From Burkholderia stabilis (GTDB lineage Bacteria; Pseudomonadota; Gammaproteobacteria; Burkholderiales; Burkholderiaceae), in the NCBI RefSeq assembly GCF_001742165.1, contig NZ_CP016442.1, positions 1-64,000 on the forward strand: a DNA stretch of 64,000 bases, given 5' to 3'. Shown in pieces: positions 52,643-63,000 of the stretch. Under the pieces are notes generated by a model that saw only the letters and a program-made list of their open reading frames with translations, did no database searches and was not told where the DNA came from. The stretch's first letter is position 1; the number at the start of each line of letters is the position of its first letter. The position numbers and the translations under genes are program-made.

Positions 52643-53545
52643 TCAGCCCGCGAGTGCGGGCAGCGCGTCGATCGATTCGCGCACGTAGTCGGCGAAGCGC
52701 AGCGCAACCGGCTCGGTGGTGCCGCTGCGCTTCAGTGCGAGCGTGCGCGATTCGAGCGACGCATCCTTCAGCGGCCGGAACGCGAGCCGCTCGCTTTTCA
52801 CCTGCTGCAGCACGCGCGGTACCAGCGCGATGCCCATCCCGAATTCGATCATCGACAGGATCGTCTGCCACAGTCGCGCCTCGTGGCGGATCAGCGGGCT
52901 GAAGCCCGCGTTCACGCACTGCGCGATGATCAGGTCGTGATAGTGCGGCGCCGCGTCGCGCGGAAACAGGATGAACGGTTCCGCTGCGAGCGAGGCGAGC
53001 GCGACCTGCTTGCGCCGCGCAAGCGGATGCGTAGCCGGCAGGCAGCAAACGAACGGCTCCGCATAGACGGGCGTCGATTCGACGTCGGGCGGGAAGTGGC
53101 CCCAGTGCGCATAACCGAGATCGATCTGGCCGCGCTGGATCGCTTGCACCTGCGCATGCGTGTTCATCTCGCTCAGCACGACCTCGACGCCCGGATAGTC
53201 GGCCTCGAAGCGCCGCACGGCGTCGGGCAGCCCGCGATACAGCATCGAATGGACGAAGCCGATCCGCAGCCGGCCCGCGAGACCCGATGCGGAACGCACG
53301 GTCAGGCGTTCGGCTTCGGCCGCCTGCAGCAGCAGCCGGCGCGCTTCGCCGAGCAATACCTCGCCCGCGTTGGTCAGCGCGACGGTCTTGTTGGTGCGCG
53401 AGAAGAGTTGCACGCCGAGCGCGTCCTCGAACTTGCGGATGTCGAAACTCAGCGCGGGCTGCGAGATGAACAGGCGCTTCGCCGCGCGCCCGAAATGCAG
53501 CTCCTCGGCGACCGCCACGAAGTAGCGCAATTGCCTCAGTTCCAT
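52643..53545 (-). CDS. LysR family transcriptional regulator
   Basis: A 300-residue LysR regulator. The HTH LHFGRAAKRLFISQPALSFD and VQLFSRTNKTVALTNAGEVL are followed by a CbnR/CatM-like inducer domain. The start at 53545 (MELRQLRYFVAVAEE) is the family's usual N-terminus; ATG at 53569 would add eight residues. It is divergent from the acyl-CoA dehydrogenase/CoA-transferase operon, its probable target. Confidence 0.92.
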   Translation of the reverse strand: MELRQLRYFVAVAEELHFGRAAKRLFISQPALSFDIRKFEDALGVQLFSRTNKTVALTNAGEVLLGEARRLLLQAAEAERLTVRSASGLAGRLRIGFVHSMLYRGLPDAVRRFEADYPGVEVVLSEMNTHAQVQAIQRGQIDLGYAHWGHFPPDVESTPVYAEPFVCCLPATHPLARRKQVALASLAAEPFILFPRDAAPHYHDLIIAQCVNAGFSPLIRHEARLWQTILSMIEFGMGIALVPRVLQQVKSERLAFRPLKDASLESRTLALKRSGTTEPVALRFADYVRESIDALPALAG

Positions 53546-53567
53546 GGTGTCTCCTCCCGGCGCCGGC

Positions 53568-53622
53568 ATCGATAAGCGATATCTATCGTACCGGATAAAT
53601 CCTGTATTGGACGCTTATCGAT
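53568..53622. promoter_or_regulatory. Operator-like inverted repeat in the LysR divergent region
   Basis: Perfect 11-base arms ATCGATAAGCG (53568-53578) and CGCTTATCGAT (53612-53622) are centred between the LysR gene and the operon. The arrangement fits a LysR recognition/activation region. A two-unit fragment of the 12-bp GGCTTTNNNNAA repeat lies at 53645-53665 nearby. Confidence 0.6.
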
Positions 53623-53719
53623 CGCGCGCCTACGCTCTGCGGAAGGCTTTGCACAAGGCTGTGCCGGGCGCTGCGGCGCCAGATCCGGCCAACGTGCAGG
53701 CAACACAGGAGACACATGC

Positions 53720-55471
53720 ATGAACGACACCGCTTGTACGCCGGATACCGGCGCATCCAACATCCCCGACAGCCGCGGCATCAATTTCTTTACCGCCGAT
53801 CCCGACCTCGGCGCATTGCTGAAGCTTCACCTCGGCGATGCGCGCTACGCCGAACTCGAGCCGCGGCTGCATGCGCTCGGCGCGCGCGTGTCGGGTGAAC
53901 TCGACGAATGGGCGTCGCGCGCGGACAAGCATCCGCCCGTGCTCGAGCACCGCAACCGGCGCGGCGAGGCCGTGCAGCGGATCGACAAGGATCCTGCGTA
54001 CGTCGCGCTCGAACGCGTCGCGTATTCGGAGCTCGGGCTTGCGTCGCTGAGCCATGGGCCCGATGCGGGGCCGCCGCTCGTCAAGTACGCGCTGACGTTC
54101 CTGTTCGTGCAGGCGGAATTCGGGCTGTGCTGCCCGGTCAGCATGACCGATTCGCTGACGCGCACGCTGCGTCGTTTCGGCGATCCGGCGCTTGTCGCAC
54201 GGTACCTGCCGATGCTCGCGTCGCGCGACTTCGGCACGCTGTACCAGGGCGCGATGTTCATGACCGAGCAGGCGGCCGGCTCCGACGTCGGCCGCATCGC
54301 GACGCGCGCCGCGCGCGAGACGGACGCGCACGGCGAGACCATCTGGCGCCTGACCGGCGACAAGTGGTTCTGCTCGAACGCGGACGCCGATCTCGCGATG
54401 GTGCTCGCGCGGCCCGACGGCGCGCCGGAAGGCATCAAGGGCCTCGCGCTGTTCCTGCTGCCGAAGACGCTGCCGGACGGCACGCGCAACCGCTACCGGA
54501 TCGTGCGATTGAAGGACAAGCTCGGCAGCCGCTCGATGGCGAGCGGCGAGATCGCGCTCGAAGGCGCGCAGGCTTACCTGATCGGCGAGATCGGCCGCGG
54601 CTTTCACCAGATGGCCGACATGATCAACATGTCGCGGTTGTCGAACGGCGTGCGCGCGGCCGGGCTGATGCGGCGCGCGCTGAACGAGGCGCTGCACGTC
54701 GCCGCGCATCGCGAGGCGTTCGGCCACAAGCTGATCGAGATGCCGCTGATGCAGCGCCAGCTGATGAAGATGCTGCTGCCGGCAGAGGCCGCGCGCGCGA
54801 TGTTCATGCAGATCGCGCTGTTGTTGCCGCAGGCCGACGCGGGCGACGAACAGGCCGCGCGTTGCGTGCGGATCCTGACGCCGCTGATCAAGTTCCGTGC
54901 GTGCCGCGATGCGCGCCGCGTGACGGGCGACGCGATGGAAGTGCGCGGCGGCACCGGCTACATCGAGGAATGGAGCGATGCGCGCGTCGTGCGCGATGCG
55001 CATCTCGGTTCGATCTGGGAGGGCACGAGCAACATCGTCGCGCTCGATGTCGCGCGCGCCGCGCAGCGCGAGCACGCGCTCGACGCGCTGCGCGCGTTTC
55101 TCGGCGACCGGCTCGGCGCGGCGCCGCTGCCCGACGCGAGCCGCGCGGCGCTGCGGCGCATTCTCGCGCGCGCCTGCGACGGGCTCGCGCGGGTCGCGGC
55201 CGAAGGCGACGATTCGCGCGTGCGGCAGGCCGCATCCGCGCTGTATTACGCGAGCGCGGCGGTGCTGATGGCGTGCGAAGGCGTGCGGCTCGCGCCGGAT
55301 TTCCGGCGTCTCGCGCTCGCGCACCTGATCGTGCGCCACAAGCTGCTGCCGGTCGATCCGCTCGCGCCGGCGTCGCTCGACGACGAATCGGCCGCGTTCG
55401 ACGCGCTGCTGCGCGGCTCGCCGATCGCGCTGGACATGGCGCTCGATCTGCTGCCGGAGGTCGAACGATGA
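53720..55471 (+). CDS. Acyl-CoA dehydrogenase family protein (AidB-like)
   Basis: A 583-residue flavoprotein, long for an ACAD. MFMTEQAAGSDVGRIATRAA is the AidB/ACAD FAD-site signature, and EVRGGTGYIEEW with IWEGTSNIVALDV carries the conserved C-terminal FAD/adenine contacts. A C-terminal domain of about 120 residues follows, as in AidB. With the CoA-transferase directly after it, a role in oxidising an acyl-CoA formed by that transferase is likely; the acid is unknown. The stop overlaps the next ATG. Confidence 0.9.
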   Translation: MNDTACTPDTGASNIPDSRGINFFTADPDLGALLKLHLGDARYAELEPRLHALGARVSGELDEWASRADKHPPVLEHRNRRGEAVQRIDKDPAYVALERVAYSELGLASLSHGPDAGPPLVKYALTFLFVQAEFGLCCPVSMTDSLTRTLRRFGDPALVARYLPMLASRDFGTLYQGAMFMTEQAAGSDVGRIATRAARETDAHGETIWRLTGDKWFCSNADADLAMVLARPDGAPEGIKGLALFLLPKTLPDGTRNRYRIVRLKDKLGSRSMASGEIALEGAQAYLIGEIGRGFHQMADMINMSRLSNGVRAAGLMRRALNEALHVAAHREAFGHKLIEMPLMQRQLMKMLLPAEAARAMFMQIALLLPQADAGDEQAARCVRILTPLIKFRACRDARRVTGDAMEVRGGTGYIEEWSDARVVRDAHLGSIWEGTSNIVALDVARAAQREHALDALRAFLGDRLGAAPLPDASRAALRRILARACDGLARVAAEGDDSRVRQAASALYYASAAVLMACEGVRLAPDFRRLALAHLIVRHKLLPVDPLAPASLDDESAAFDALLRGSPIALDMALDLLPEVER

Positions 55472-56676
55472 GCACGTCGCGTGGCGCACTGGACGGCCTG
55501 AAGGTCGTCGACCTGAGCCGTGTGCTCGGCGGCCCGTACTGCACGCAGGCGCTCGCCGACCACGGTGCAACGGTGGTCAAGATCGAGCCGCCGGCCGGCG
55601 ACGAAACACGTGGCTGGGGGCCGCCGTTCCTCGGCGACACGGCCTGGTACTTCATGGGCGTGAACCGCAACAAGGAAGGGCTCGCGCTCGACCTGTCGCG
55701 CGAAGAAGGGCGCGCGATCCTGTGGCGCCTGCTCGAAGAGGCCGACGTGCTCGTCGAGAATTTCAAGCCCGGCACGCTCGCGCGCTGGGGGATGGACTAC
55801 GCGCGCGACCTGCAGCCGCGCTTTCCGCGTCTGATCCACTGCGCGGTGACGGGTTTCGGTGAAGACGGTCCGCTCGGCGGCCTGCCCGGTTACGACGCGG
55901 TGATCCAGGCGATGGCCGGGCTGATGAGCGTCAACGGCGAGCGCGACGGCGACGCGACGCGCATCGGCTTGCCGATCGTCGACATGGTCACGGGGCTGAA
56001 CGCGCTCGCCGGCATCCTGCTGGCGCTCGCGGAACGCGAGAAGAGCGGGCGAGGGCAGTCGATCGACATCGCGCTGTACGACTGCGGCGTGTCGCTGCTG
56101 CATCCGCACCTGCCGAACTTCTTCGGCTCGGGGCGCGTGCCCGGGCGCAGCGGCAACGCGCATCCGAACATCGCGCCGTACGACAGTTACCGCACGGCGA
56201 GCGTGCCGATCTTCCTCGCGGTCGGCAACGACCGGCAATTCGCGCGGCTCGTCGCGCATCTCGGCGCGCCGGCGCTCGCGAGCGATCCGCGCTTCGTCGA
56301 CAACCGCAGCCGCTGTGCGCACCGGCCCGAGTTGAAGGCCGAACTGGAAACGCGGCTTGCCGCGCATGCGTGCGAGCCGCTCGCGCGCGACCTGATGGCG
56401 GCCGGCGTGCCATGCGGGCCGGTGCGAACGGTGGCCGACGTCGCGCACGATCCGCATGCGCTGCACCGCGACCTGTTCGTCGAGATCGGCGCGTATCGCG
56501 GCACCGCATCGCCGGTGAAGCTGTCGCGCACGCCGGCCACCTACCGTTCGCCGCCGCCCGCACTCGGCCGCGACACGCGCGCGGTGCTCGATCGCCTCGG
56601 CGTCGATCGCGCGCTTCAGCAGCAACTGCTCGATGCCGGTGTGCTGAAAACGGCGCCCGGCGAGGTGTCCGGTTAG
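55468..56676 (+). CDS. CaiB/BaiF family CoA-transferase
   Basis: A 402-residue class III CoA-transferase. LDGLKVVDLSRVLGGPYCTQ starts the family fold; VLVENFKPGTLARWG and DGPLGGLPGYDAVIQAMAGL, with the catalytic-region aspartate, are standard. It should move CoA between organic acids. ATG at 55468 overlaps the dehydrogenase stop (ATGA), implying coupling. An MHS transporter follows. Confidence 0.93.
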   Translation: MSTSRGALDGLKVVDLSRVLGGPYCTQALADHGATVVKIEPPAGDETRGWGPPFLGDTAWYFMGVNRNKEGLALDLSREEGRAILWRLLEEADVLVENFKPGTLARWGMDYARDLQPRFPRLIHCAVTGFGEDGPLGGLPGYDAVIQAMAGLMSVNGERDGDATRIGLPIVDMVTGLNALAGILLALAEREKSGRGQSIDIALYDCGVSLLHPHLPNFFGSGRVPGRSGNAHPNIAPYDSYRTASVPIFLAVGNDRQFARLVAHLGAPALASDPRFVDNRSRCAHRPELKAELETRLAAHACEPLARDLMAAGVPCGPVRTVADVAHDPHALHRDLFVEIGAYRGTASPVKLSRTPATYRSPPPALGRDTRAVLDRLGVDRALQQQLLDAGVLKTAPGEVSG

Positions 56677-56777
56677 GCGCCCCGATTGACGCAACGCCGC
56701 CGGCCGGCGGCGCAATGCCGGCCACCCGGACAAGGCGCGCGGCAGTCGCGCCACCGATCACGAACATGGAGACATCG

Positions 56778-58160
56778 ATGAGCCGTCCGCAATCCCCGCC
56801 CGCCGTTCAGCCGCAACCGCGGCCCGGTCGCGCCGCCTTCGCGGCGTTCGTCGGCACCACGATCGAGTGGTACGACTTCTATATCTATGGCACGGCCGCG
56901 GCGCTCGTGTTCGGCAAGGTGTTCTTCTCGAGCACGATGGACCCCGGCGTCGCGACACTGCTCGCGTTCGTCACGTTCTGGGCCGGCTTCGCCGCGCGTC
57001 CGCTCGGCGGGATCGTGTTCGGGCATCTCGGCGATCGCGTCGGCCGCAAGACCGCGCTCGTGATCACGCTGGTGATGATGGGGCTCGCGACGACCGGCAT
57101 CGGCCTGTTGCCCGGCTACGCGCAGATCGGCGTGTGGGCGCCGGCGGGCCTCGTCGTGCTGCGCGTGCTGCAGGGGATCGCGGTCGGCGGCGAGTGGGGC
57201 GGCGCGGTGCTGATCGCGAGCGAGAATGCGCCAAAGCATCGCAGCATCCTCTATGCGGCGTTCGCGCAGCAGGGCTCGCCCACCGGCAACCTGCTCGCGA
57301 CGGCGGCGTTCTTCGCGCTCAGCGCGTTGCCGACGCCGTCCTTCCTGATGTGGGGCTGGCGCATTCCGTTCCTGCTGTCGGCCGTGCTCGTGATCATCGG
57401 CATGGTGATCCGGTTGAAGCTCGAGGAATCGGCCGACATGCAGCGCGTGCTTGCGCGCAAGCGTACTGTGAAGCTGCCGCTGCGCGAGGTCGTGCGCGAT
57501 CACTGGATCGTCGTGCTGCTCGCGGCCGGCACGCTGCCGGTGATCAACGTCACGTACTTCCGCAGCACGTTCGCACTGTCGTGGGCGACGAAGGAGCTCG
57601 GCTACGCGCAGGGCACGTTCCTCGGCATCCTGTCGATCTCGCTCATCGTGCAGTTCCTGATGCAGCCGGTCGGCGCGTGGTTCGTGTCGAAGATCGACAT
57701 GCGCCGCGCGATGTGCTGGATCCTGATTCCGGAGATCGTGCTGATGCCGGTGATGTTCCATGCGCTGGCCACGCGCTCGTACTGGGTGGCCGTCGCGGGC
57801 ATGTGCATCTCGACGATTCCGTCGGCGATGTTCTACGGCGCGGTCGGCGGCGTGCTCGCGCGCGTGTTCCCGGCGAACATCCGCTACACGGGCCTGTCGC
57901 TCGCGTATCAGTTGAGCGCACTCGTCGTCGGCGGCGGCACGCCGGTGCTCGCGCAGGCGATCCTCAACGCGACGGGCAGCATCGTCGGTGTCGCGATCGC
58001 GTCGGGGCTCTATGCGCTCGTGTCGCTCGCGTGCATGCTGGCGCTGCTGAACCGCACGGGGTATCGCGCGGACGAGCTGTCCACGGCCGAGCGCAGCGAT
58101 GCGGCGGAATGGGGCGCCGAAGGGGGAGCGCGGAGCAACCGGGCGACCGCGGCGCGCTGA
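56778..58160 (+). CDS. MFS transporter, metabolite:H+ symporter (MHS) family
   Basis: A 460-residue 12-helix carrier. FVGTTIEWYDFYIYGTAAAL in helix 1, GHLGDRVGRKTALVITLVMM between helices 2 and 3, and RVLQGIAVGGEWGGAVL in helix 4 identify the MHS (ShiA/ProP/KgtP) branch. The start at 56778 (MSRPQ) has GGAG seven bases upstream; 56766 is an alternative. As the third gene of the operon it probably imports the organic acid handled by the CoA-transferase and dehydrogenase. Confidence 0.92.
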   Translation: MSRPQSPPAVQPQPRPGRAAFAAFVGTTIEWYDFYIYGTAAALVFGKVFFSSTMDPGVATLLAFVTFWAGFAARPLGGIVFGHLGDRVGRKTALVITLVMMGLATTGIGLLPGYAQIGVWAPAGLVVLRVLQGIAVGGEWGGAVLIASENAPKHRSILYAAFAQQGSPTGNLLATAAFFALSALPTPSFLMWGWRIPFLLSAVLVIIGMVIRLKLEESADMQRVLARKRTVKLPLREVVRDHWIVVLLAAGTLPVINVTYFRSTFALSWATKELGYAQGTFLGILSISLIVQFLMQPVGAWFVSKIDMRRAMCWILIPEIVLMPVMFHALATRSYWVAVAGMCISTIPSAMFYGAVGGVLARVFPANIRYTGLSLAYQLSALVVGGGTPVLAQAILNATGSIVGVAIASGLYALVSLACMLALLNRTGYRADELSTAERSDAAEWGAEGGARSNRATAAR

Positions 58161-58226
58161 AACCGGCCGGTTGAGCGGCACGGAACGCGATCGCCGGGGC
58201 GGTGCGGATCGCGCTGCCCCAAAAAG

Positions 58227-58260
58227 AAAACGGCACAGTGCGAATACACGGTGCCGTTTT
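58227..58260. terminator. Bidirectional intrinsic terminator
   Basis: A 10-bp stem AAAACGGCAC/GTGCCGTTTT with a 14-base loop and U-rich tails on both strands (TTTTCTT to the right, TTTTCTTTTT on the complement). It separates the MHS operon from the convergent yggX-argA genes. Confidence 0.9.
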
Positions 58261-58310
58261 TCTTCGGATCGCAAGGGGCCGGCAGGCTGCCGGCTCCGCG
58301 CATCACGTCA

Positions 58311-58586
58311 TCAGCCTTCCGTCGGCGGCACGTAGCCGGACGCCTGGTCCGCGCCGTCGCCGAAGAAGTATTTCTCGGTCTGCTTCATCAGGTACTGGCG
58401 CGCGCGCGGGTCGGCCATGTTCAGGCGGTTCTCGTTGATCAGCATCGTCTGCTGCTTGAGCCAGCCTTGCCATGCTTCCTTCGAGACGCTTTCATAGATG
58501 CGCTTGCCGAGTTCGCCCGGCAGCGGCGGGAAATCAAGACCTTCGGCTTCCTTGCCGAGCTTCGCGCATTGAATCATACGGGCCAT
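58311..58586 (-). CDS. yggX: Fe(2+)-trafficking / oxidative damage protection protein
   Basis: A 91-residue Ygg[21 protein letters not shown] contains the conserved Cys near the N-terminus, and [20 protein letters not shown] is the family core. It protects iron-sulfur clusters and may hand iron. It is downstream of argA on the same strand, 51 bp apart. Confidence 0.95.
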
Positions 58587-58637
58587 CGTGTACTTCTCCT
58601 GTAATCGGACTGGGGGAGGGCGGGCGTCTTGCGCCGC

Positions 58638-60017
58638 TCAGAGCTGCTTCATCAGCACGAGCGACTTGCGCTGCCAGTTATAGAGTTTGCGACGGTCTTC
58701 CGGCAGGTCGTCGACGCTGACCTTGACGAAGCCGCGCTTGAGGAACCAGTGCTCGGTGCGCGTCGTGAGCACGAAGATGTGCGTGAGGCCGCGCGCTCGC
58801 GCGCGCTGCTCGATACGCTTGAGCAGGCGTTCGCCGTCGCCCGAGCCCTGCGCTTCCGGCGCGACCGTCAGGCACGCCATCTCGCCGATCTTCTCCTGCT
58901 GGTACGGATACAGCGCCGCGCAGCCGAACAGCACGCCATCGTGCTCGATCACCGAGAAGTGGTCGATGTCGCGTTCGATCTGGTGGCGGCCGCGCCGCAC
59001 CAGCGTGCCGTCCGATTCGAGCGGCTCGATCAGCGACAGGATGCCGCCGACGTCGTCCGGCGTCGCCTCGCGCAGGCTTTCGAGGTTCTCGTACGAGATC
59101 ATCGTGCCGACGCCGTCGTGCAGGAACAGTTCGAGCAGCATGCTGCCGTCGAGCGACTGCGGGATCAGGTGGGCACGCGTCACGCCGCCGCGGCATGCGC
59201 GGATCGAGTGCTTCAGGAAGAACGCGTCGTCGCCCTGGACGTTGCCGGAATCGAGCAGCTCGGCCGCCGCGTCGAGCGACATTTCGCGGATCAGCTCGCC
59301 TTCGTCGTCGACGATGCCGGGGCCGTCGGTCAGGAACACGATCTTGTCGGCGCGCAGCGCGATCGCGGCGGCTGAGGCGACGTCTTCCATCGACAGGTTG
59401 AACGCTTCGCCGGTCGGCGAGAAACCGAGCGGCGACAGCAGCACGAGCTTGCGGCTCGCGAGAGAATGACGGATCGATTCGGCGTCGATCTTGCGCACGA
59501 TGCCCGTATGCGCGAAATCGACCCCGTCGAGAATCCCCACCGGCCGCGCGGTCACGAAGTTGCCCGACACGACGCTGATGTGCGCGTGCGCCATCGGCGA
59601 GTTCGGCAAGCCCTGGCTGATCGCGGCCTCGATGTCGAGACGCACTTCGCCGGCCGCTTCCTTCGCGGATTCGAGCGCGCGCGCATCGGTGATGCGCAGG
59701 CCGTGCGAAAACTCGGATTCGACACCGTGCAGGCTCAGCTGCTCCTCGACCTGCGGGCGCGAGCCGTGCACGAGCACGATCTGGATGCCCATCGCCTGCA
59801 GCAGCGCGATGTCGGACACGAGCGCGTTCAGCAAACCCTGTTGCACCACCTCGCCCCCGAACCCCACGACGAACGTGCTGTTGCGGAACTTGTGGATATA
59901 GGGCGCGACGGAGCGCATCCAGTCGACGAACTGCGCGTGGCTGGCGGCCGAATCGTCGGCGGCCGGCGGCGTCGCGGCGGCGGTCTGGGCGGGAGGGAGG
60001 TCGGTTTGGGAATTCAT
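58638..60017 (-). CDS. argA: Amino-acid N-acetyltransferase (N-acetylglutamate synthase)
   Basis: A 459-residue classical ArgA. The amino-acid-kinase-like domain (residues about 30-300) includes FVVGFGGEVV, VLVHGSRPQVEEQL and IVFLTDGPGIVDDEGEL. A GNAT domain follows (CAALYPYQQEKIGEMACLTV; GSGDGERLLKRIEQRARARG). It makes N-acetylglutamate, the first intermediate of arginine synthesis. It is divergent from hrpA with only 23 bp between the start codons. Confidence 0.95.
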   Translation of the reverse strand: MNSQTDLPPAQTAAATPPAADDSAASHAQFVDWMRSVAPYIHKFRNSTFVVGFGGEVVQQGLLNALVSDIALLQAMGIQIVLVHGSRPQVEEQLSLHGVESEFSHGLRITDARALESAKEAAGEVRLDIEAAISQGLPNSPMAHAHISVVSGNFVTARPVGILDGVDFAHTGIVRKIDAESIRHSLASRKLVLLSPLGFSPTGEAFNLSMEDVASAAAIALRADKIVFLTDGPGIVDDEGELIREMSLDAAAELLDSGNVQGDDAFFLKHSIRACRGGVTRAHLIPQSLDGSMLLELFLHDGVGTMISYENLESLREATPDDVGGILSLIEPLESDGTLVRRGRHQIERDIDHFSVIEHDGVLFGCAALYPYQQEKIGEMACLTVAPEAQGSGDGERLLKRIEQRARARGLTHIFVLTTRTEHWFLKRGFVKVSVDDLPEDRRKLYNWQRKSLVLMKQL

Positions 60018-60024
60018 GGGCGGG

Positions 60025-60032
60025 ATTATAAT
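60025..60032. promoter_or_regulatory. Palindromic shared -10 between argA and hrpA
   Basis: ATTATAAT is self-complementary and gives TATAAT on both strands between the two ATGs (60017 and 60041). Starts predicted about seven bases away would leave almost leaderless transcripts in both directions. The -35 regions are weak, so use of this site is a hypothesis. Confidence 0.4.
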
Positions 60033-60040
60033 GCGCCCCC

Positions 60041-63000
60041 ATGTCGAATGTACCTAAAAGTCCCGCGCCGACGCGGGCCAAAACGCCGTCGGCCCGGCAC
60101 CCGGATGGTGCGGCCGATGCGCGTCAGCAGCAGGGCCAGCCGCCGCGCCAGCAACAGGACAAGCAGGCGGGCCAGCCGCCGCGCGGGCCGCGCGGCGACG
60201 AACGGCGCGGCGAGGCGCGCCAGCAAGCGGCGACGAACGCGACCAACGCGACCAACGCGACCAACGCGCCCGAGGCGCGCGCGCCGCGCCGCGAGCGGCC
60301 GCCGCGCGCCGTCGTGGCGCCCAACCCCGTCCCGCCGATCACGTATCCCGAAAGCCTGCCCGTGTCGGGCAAGCGCGACGAGATCGCGCGCGCGATCGCC
60401 GGTCATCAGGTCGTCATCGTCTGCGGCGAAACGGGGTCGGGCAAGACCACGCAGTTGCCGAAGATCTGTCTCGATCTCGGCCGCGGCCTCGGCGCCGGCG
60501 GCACGGGCCTGATCGGCCATACGCAGCCGCGGCGTCTCGCTGCGTCGTCGACCGGCCGCCGGATCGCCGAGGAACTCGGCACGCCGTTCGGCGAGGTGGT
60601 CGGCTACAAGGTGCGCTTCACCGACAATCTCGCGCCGGGCGCGTCCGTGAAGCTGATGACGGACGGCATCCTGCTCGCCGAGACGCAGACCGACCCGCTG
60701 CTGAAGGCGTACGACACGCTGATCATCGACGAGGCGCACGAGCGCAGCCTGAACATCGACTTCCTGCTCGGCTACCTGAAGGAAATCCTGCCGAGGCGGC
60801 CGGACCTGAAGCTGATCGTCACGTCCGCGACGATCGACGCCGATCGCTTCGCGCGCCATTTCGGCACCGACGAGCGCCCGGCGCCCGTGATCGAGGTGAG
60901 CGGGCGGCTGTATCCGGTCGAGATGCGCTACCGCCCGGTGGCCGAAGATCGCCCGGCAGTGAAAAATGCCGAGGGCACGGCGAGCCGCGATCGCGTGAAG
61001 ACCGCCCGCGAGGCCGAGCGCGACCTGATGGACGCGATCGTCGACGCGGTCGACGAGCTGTGCCGCGAAGGCCCCGGCGACGTGCTCGTGTTCCTGCCCG
61101 GCGAGCGCGAAATCCGCGAAGCGGCCGAGGCGCTGCGCAAGCACCATCCGCCGCACACCGAGATCCTGCCGCTGTTCGCGCGGCTCTCGGCGGCCGACCA
61201 GGACAAGGTGTTCAAGGCGTCGAACGCGCGCCGGATCGTGCTCGCGACCAACGTGGCCGAAACGTCGCTGACGGTGCCGGGCATCCGCTACGTCGTCGAT
61301 ACCGGTCTCGCGCGCGTGAAGCGCTATTCGTACCGGAACAAGGTCGAGCAGCTGCAGGTCGAGTCGATTTCGCAGGCAGCCGCGAACCAGCGCGCGGGCC
61401 GGTGCGGCCGTGTGGCCGACGGCGTCTGCATCCGCTTGTACGAGGAAAGCGACTACCAGGCCCGCGCGCGCTTCACCGATCCGGAAATCCTGCGCTCGTC
61501 GCTCGCGTCGGTGATCCTGCGGATGAAGTCGCTGCACCTGACGGCGATCGAATCGTTCCCGTTCCTCGAGCCGCCGCCCGGCCGCGCGATCGCGGACGGC
61601 TATCAGTTGCTCAACGAACTCGGCGCGGTCGACGACGACAACGCGCTGACGCCGCTTGGTCGCGAACTCGCACGGCTGCCGCTCGACCCGCGCGTCGGGC
61701 GGATGATTCTCGCCGCGCGCGACCAGCAGTCGCTGCGCGAGGTGCTGATCATCGCGAGCGCGCTGTCCGTGCAGGACCCGCGCGACCGGCCGATCGAAGC
61801 GCAGGAGCAGGCCGACCAGGCGCACCGCCGGTTCGCCGACGAGCGCTCCGAATTCCTGCAGTGGCTGAAGATCTGGGCGTGGTTCGAAGAGGCGGTCGCG
61901 CACAAGAAGTCGAACCGCCAGCTCGTCGATGCGTGCCGGCAGAACTTCCTGTCGCACCTGCGGCTGCGCGAATGGCGCGACGTTCATTCGCAGTTGCTGA
62001 CCGTCGTGCGCGAGCACGGCTGGCGGCTCAACGAAGTCGAGGCGACCCACGAACAGGTGCATCTGGCCCTCTTGACCGGCCTGCTCGGCAACCTCGGCAT
62101 GAAGGCCGACGACGATCCGCACTACCTCGGCGCGCGCGGAATCAAGTTCTATCTGTGGCCGGGCTCCGCGCTGGCGAAGAAGGCCGGGCGCTGGGTGATG
62201 GCGGCCGAACTGGTCGAGACGAGCCGGCTGTACGCGCGCTGCCTCGCGAAGATCGAGCCGGAGTGGGTCGAGAAGGTCGGTGCGCACCTGCTGAAGAAGT
62301 CGTTGTCGGAGCCGCATTGGGAAAAGCGTCCGGCGCAGGTCAGCGCGTACGAGCGCGCGACGCTGTACGGGCTGACGATCTACCACCGCCGGCGCGTCGC
62401 GTTCGGCAAGCAGGACCCGGCGCGCGCGCGGGAGCTGTTCATCCGCGGCGCGCTCGTCGAAGGCGAGTTCGACACGAAGCTCGCGTTCTTCGCGCACAAC
62501 CGCAAGCTGCTCGCCGACATCGAGCAGCTCGAGCACAAGTCGCGGCGGCAGGACGTGCTGGTCGACGACGAGCTGATCTACGCGTTCTACGACCAGGCGA
62601 TTCCGGAAGGGATTCACACGGGCGCCGCGTTCGAGCGCTGGTATCGCGACGAGGTGAAGAAGGGCGGCCAGCCCGAGGACAAGCTGCGGCTGCTGTACCT
62701 GTCGCGCGACGACCTGATGCGCCACGAGGCGGCGGGCGTGACGACCGAGCTGTTCCCGAAGCGCGCGACGATGGCCGGCGTCGAGATGGCGCTCACGTAC
62801 CACTTCGAGCCCGGCACGCCGCGCGACGGCGTGACGCTCGCGGTGCCGCTCTACGCGCTGAACCAGGTCGATGCGCGCCGCTGCGAGTGGCTCGTGCCGG
62901 GGATGCTGAAGGAAAAGGTGCAGCTGCTGCTGAAGTCGCTGCCGCAGAAGCTGCGCCGCCACTGCGTGCCGCTGCCCGAGTACGCGGCCGGTTTCGTCGA

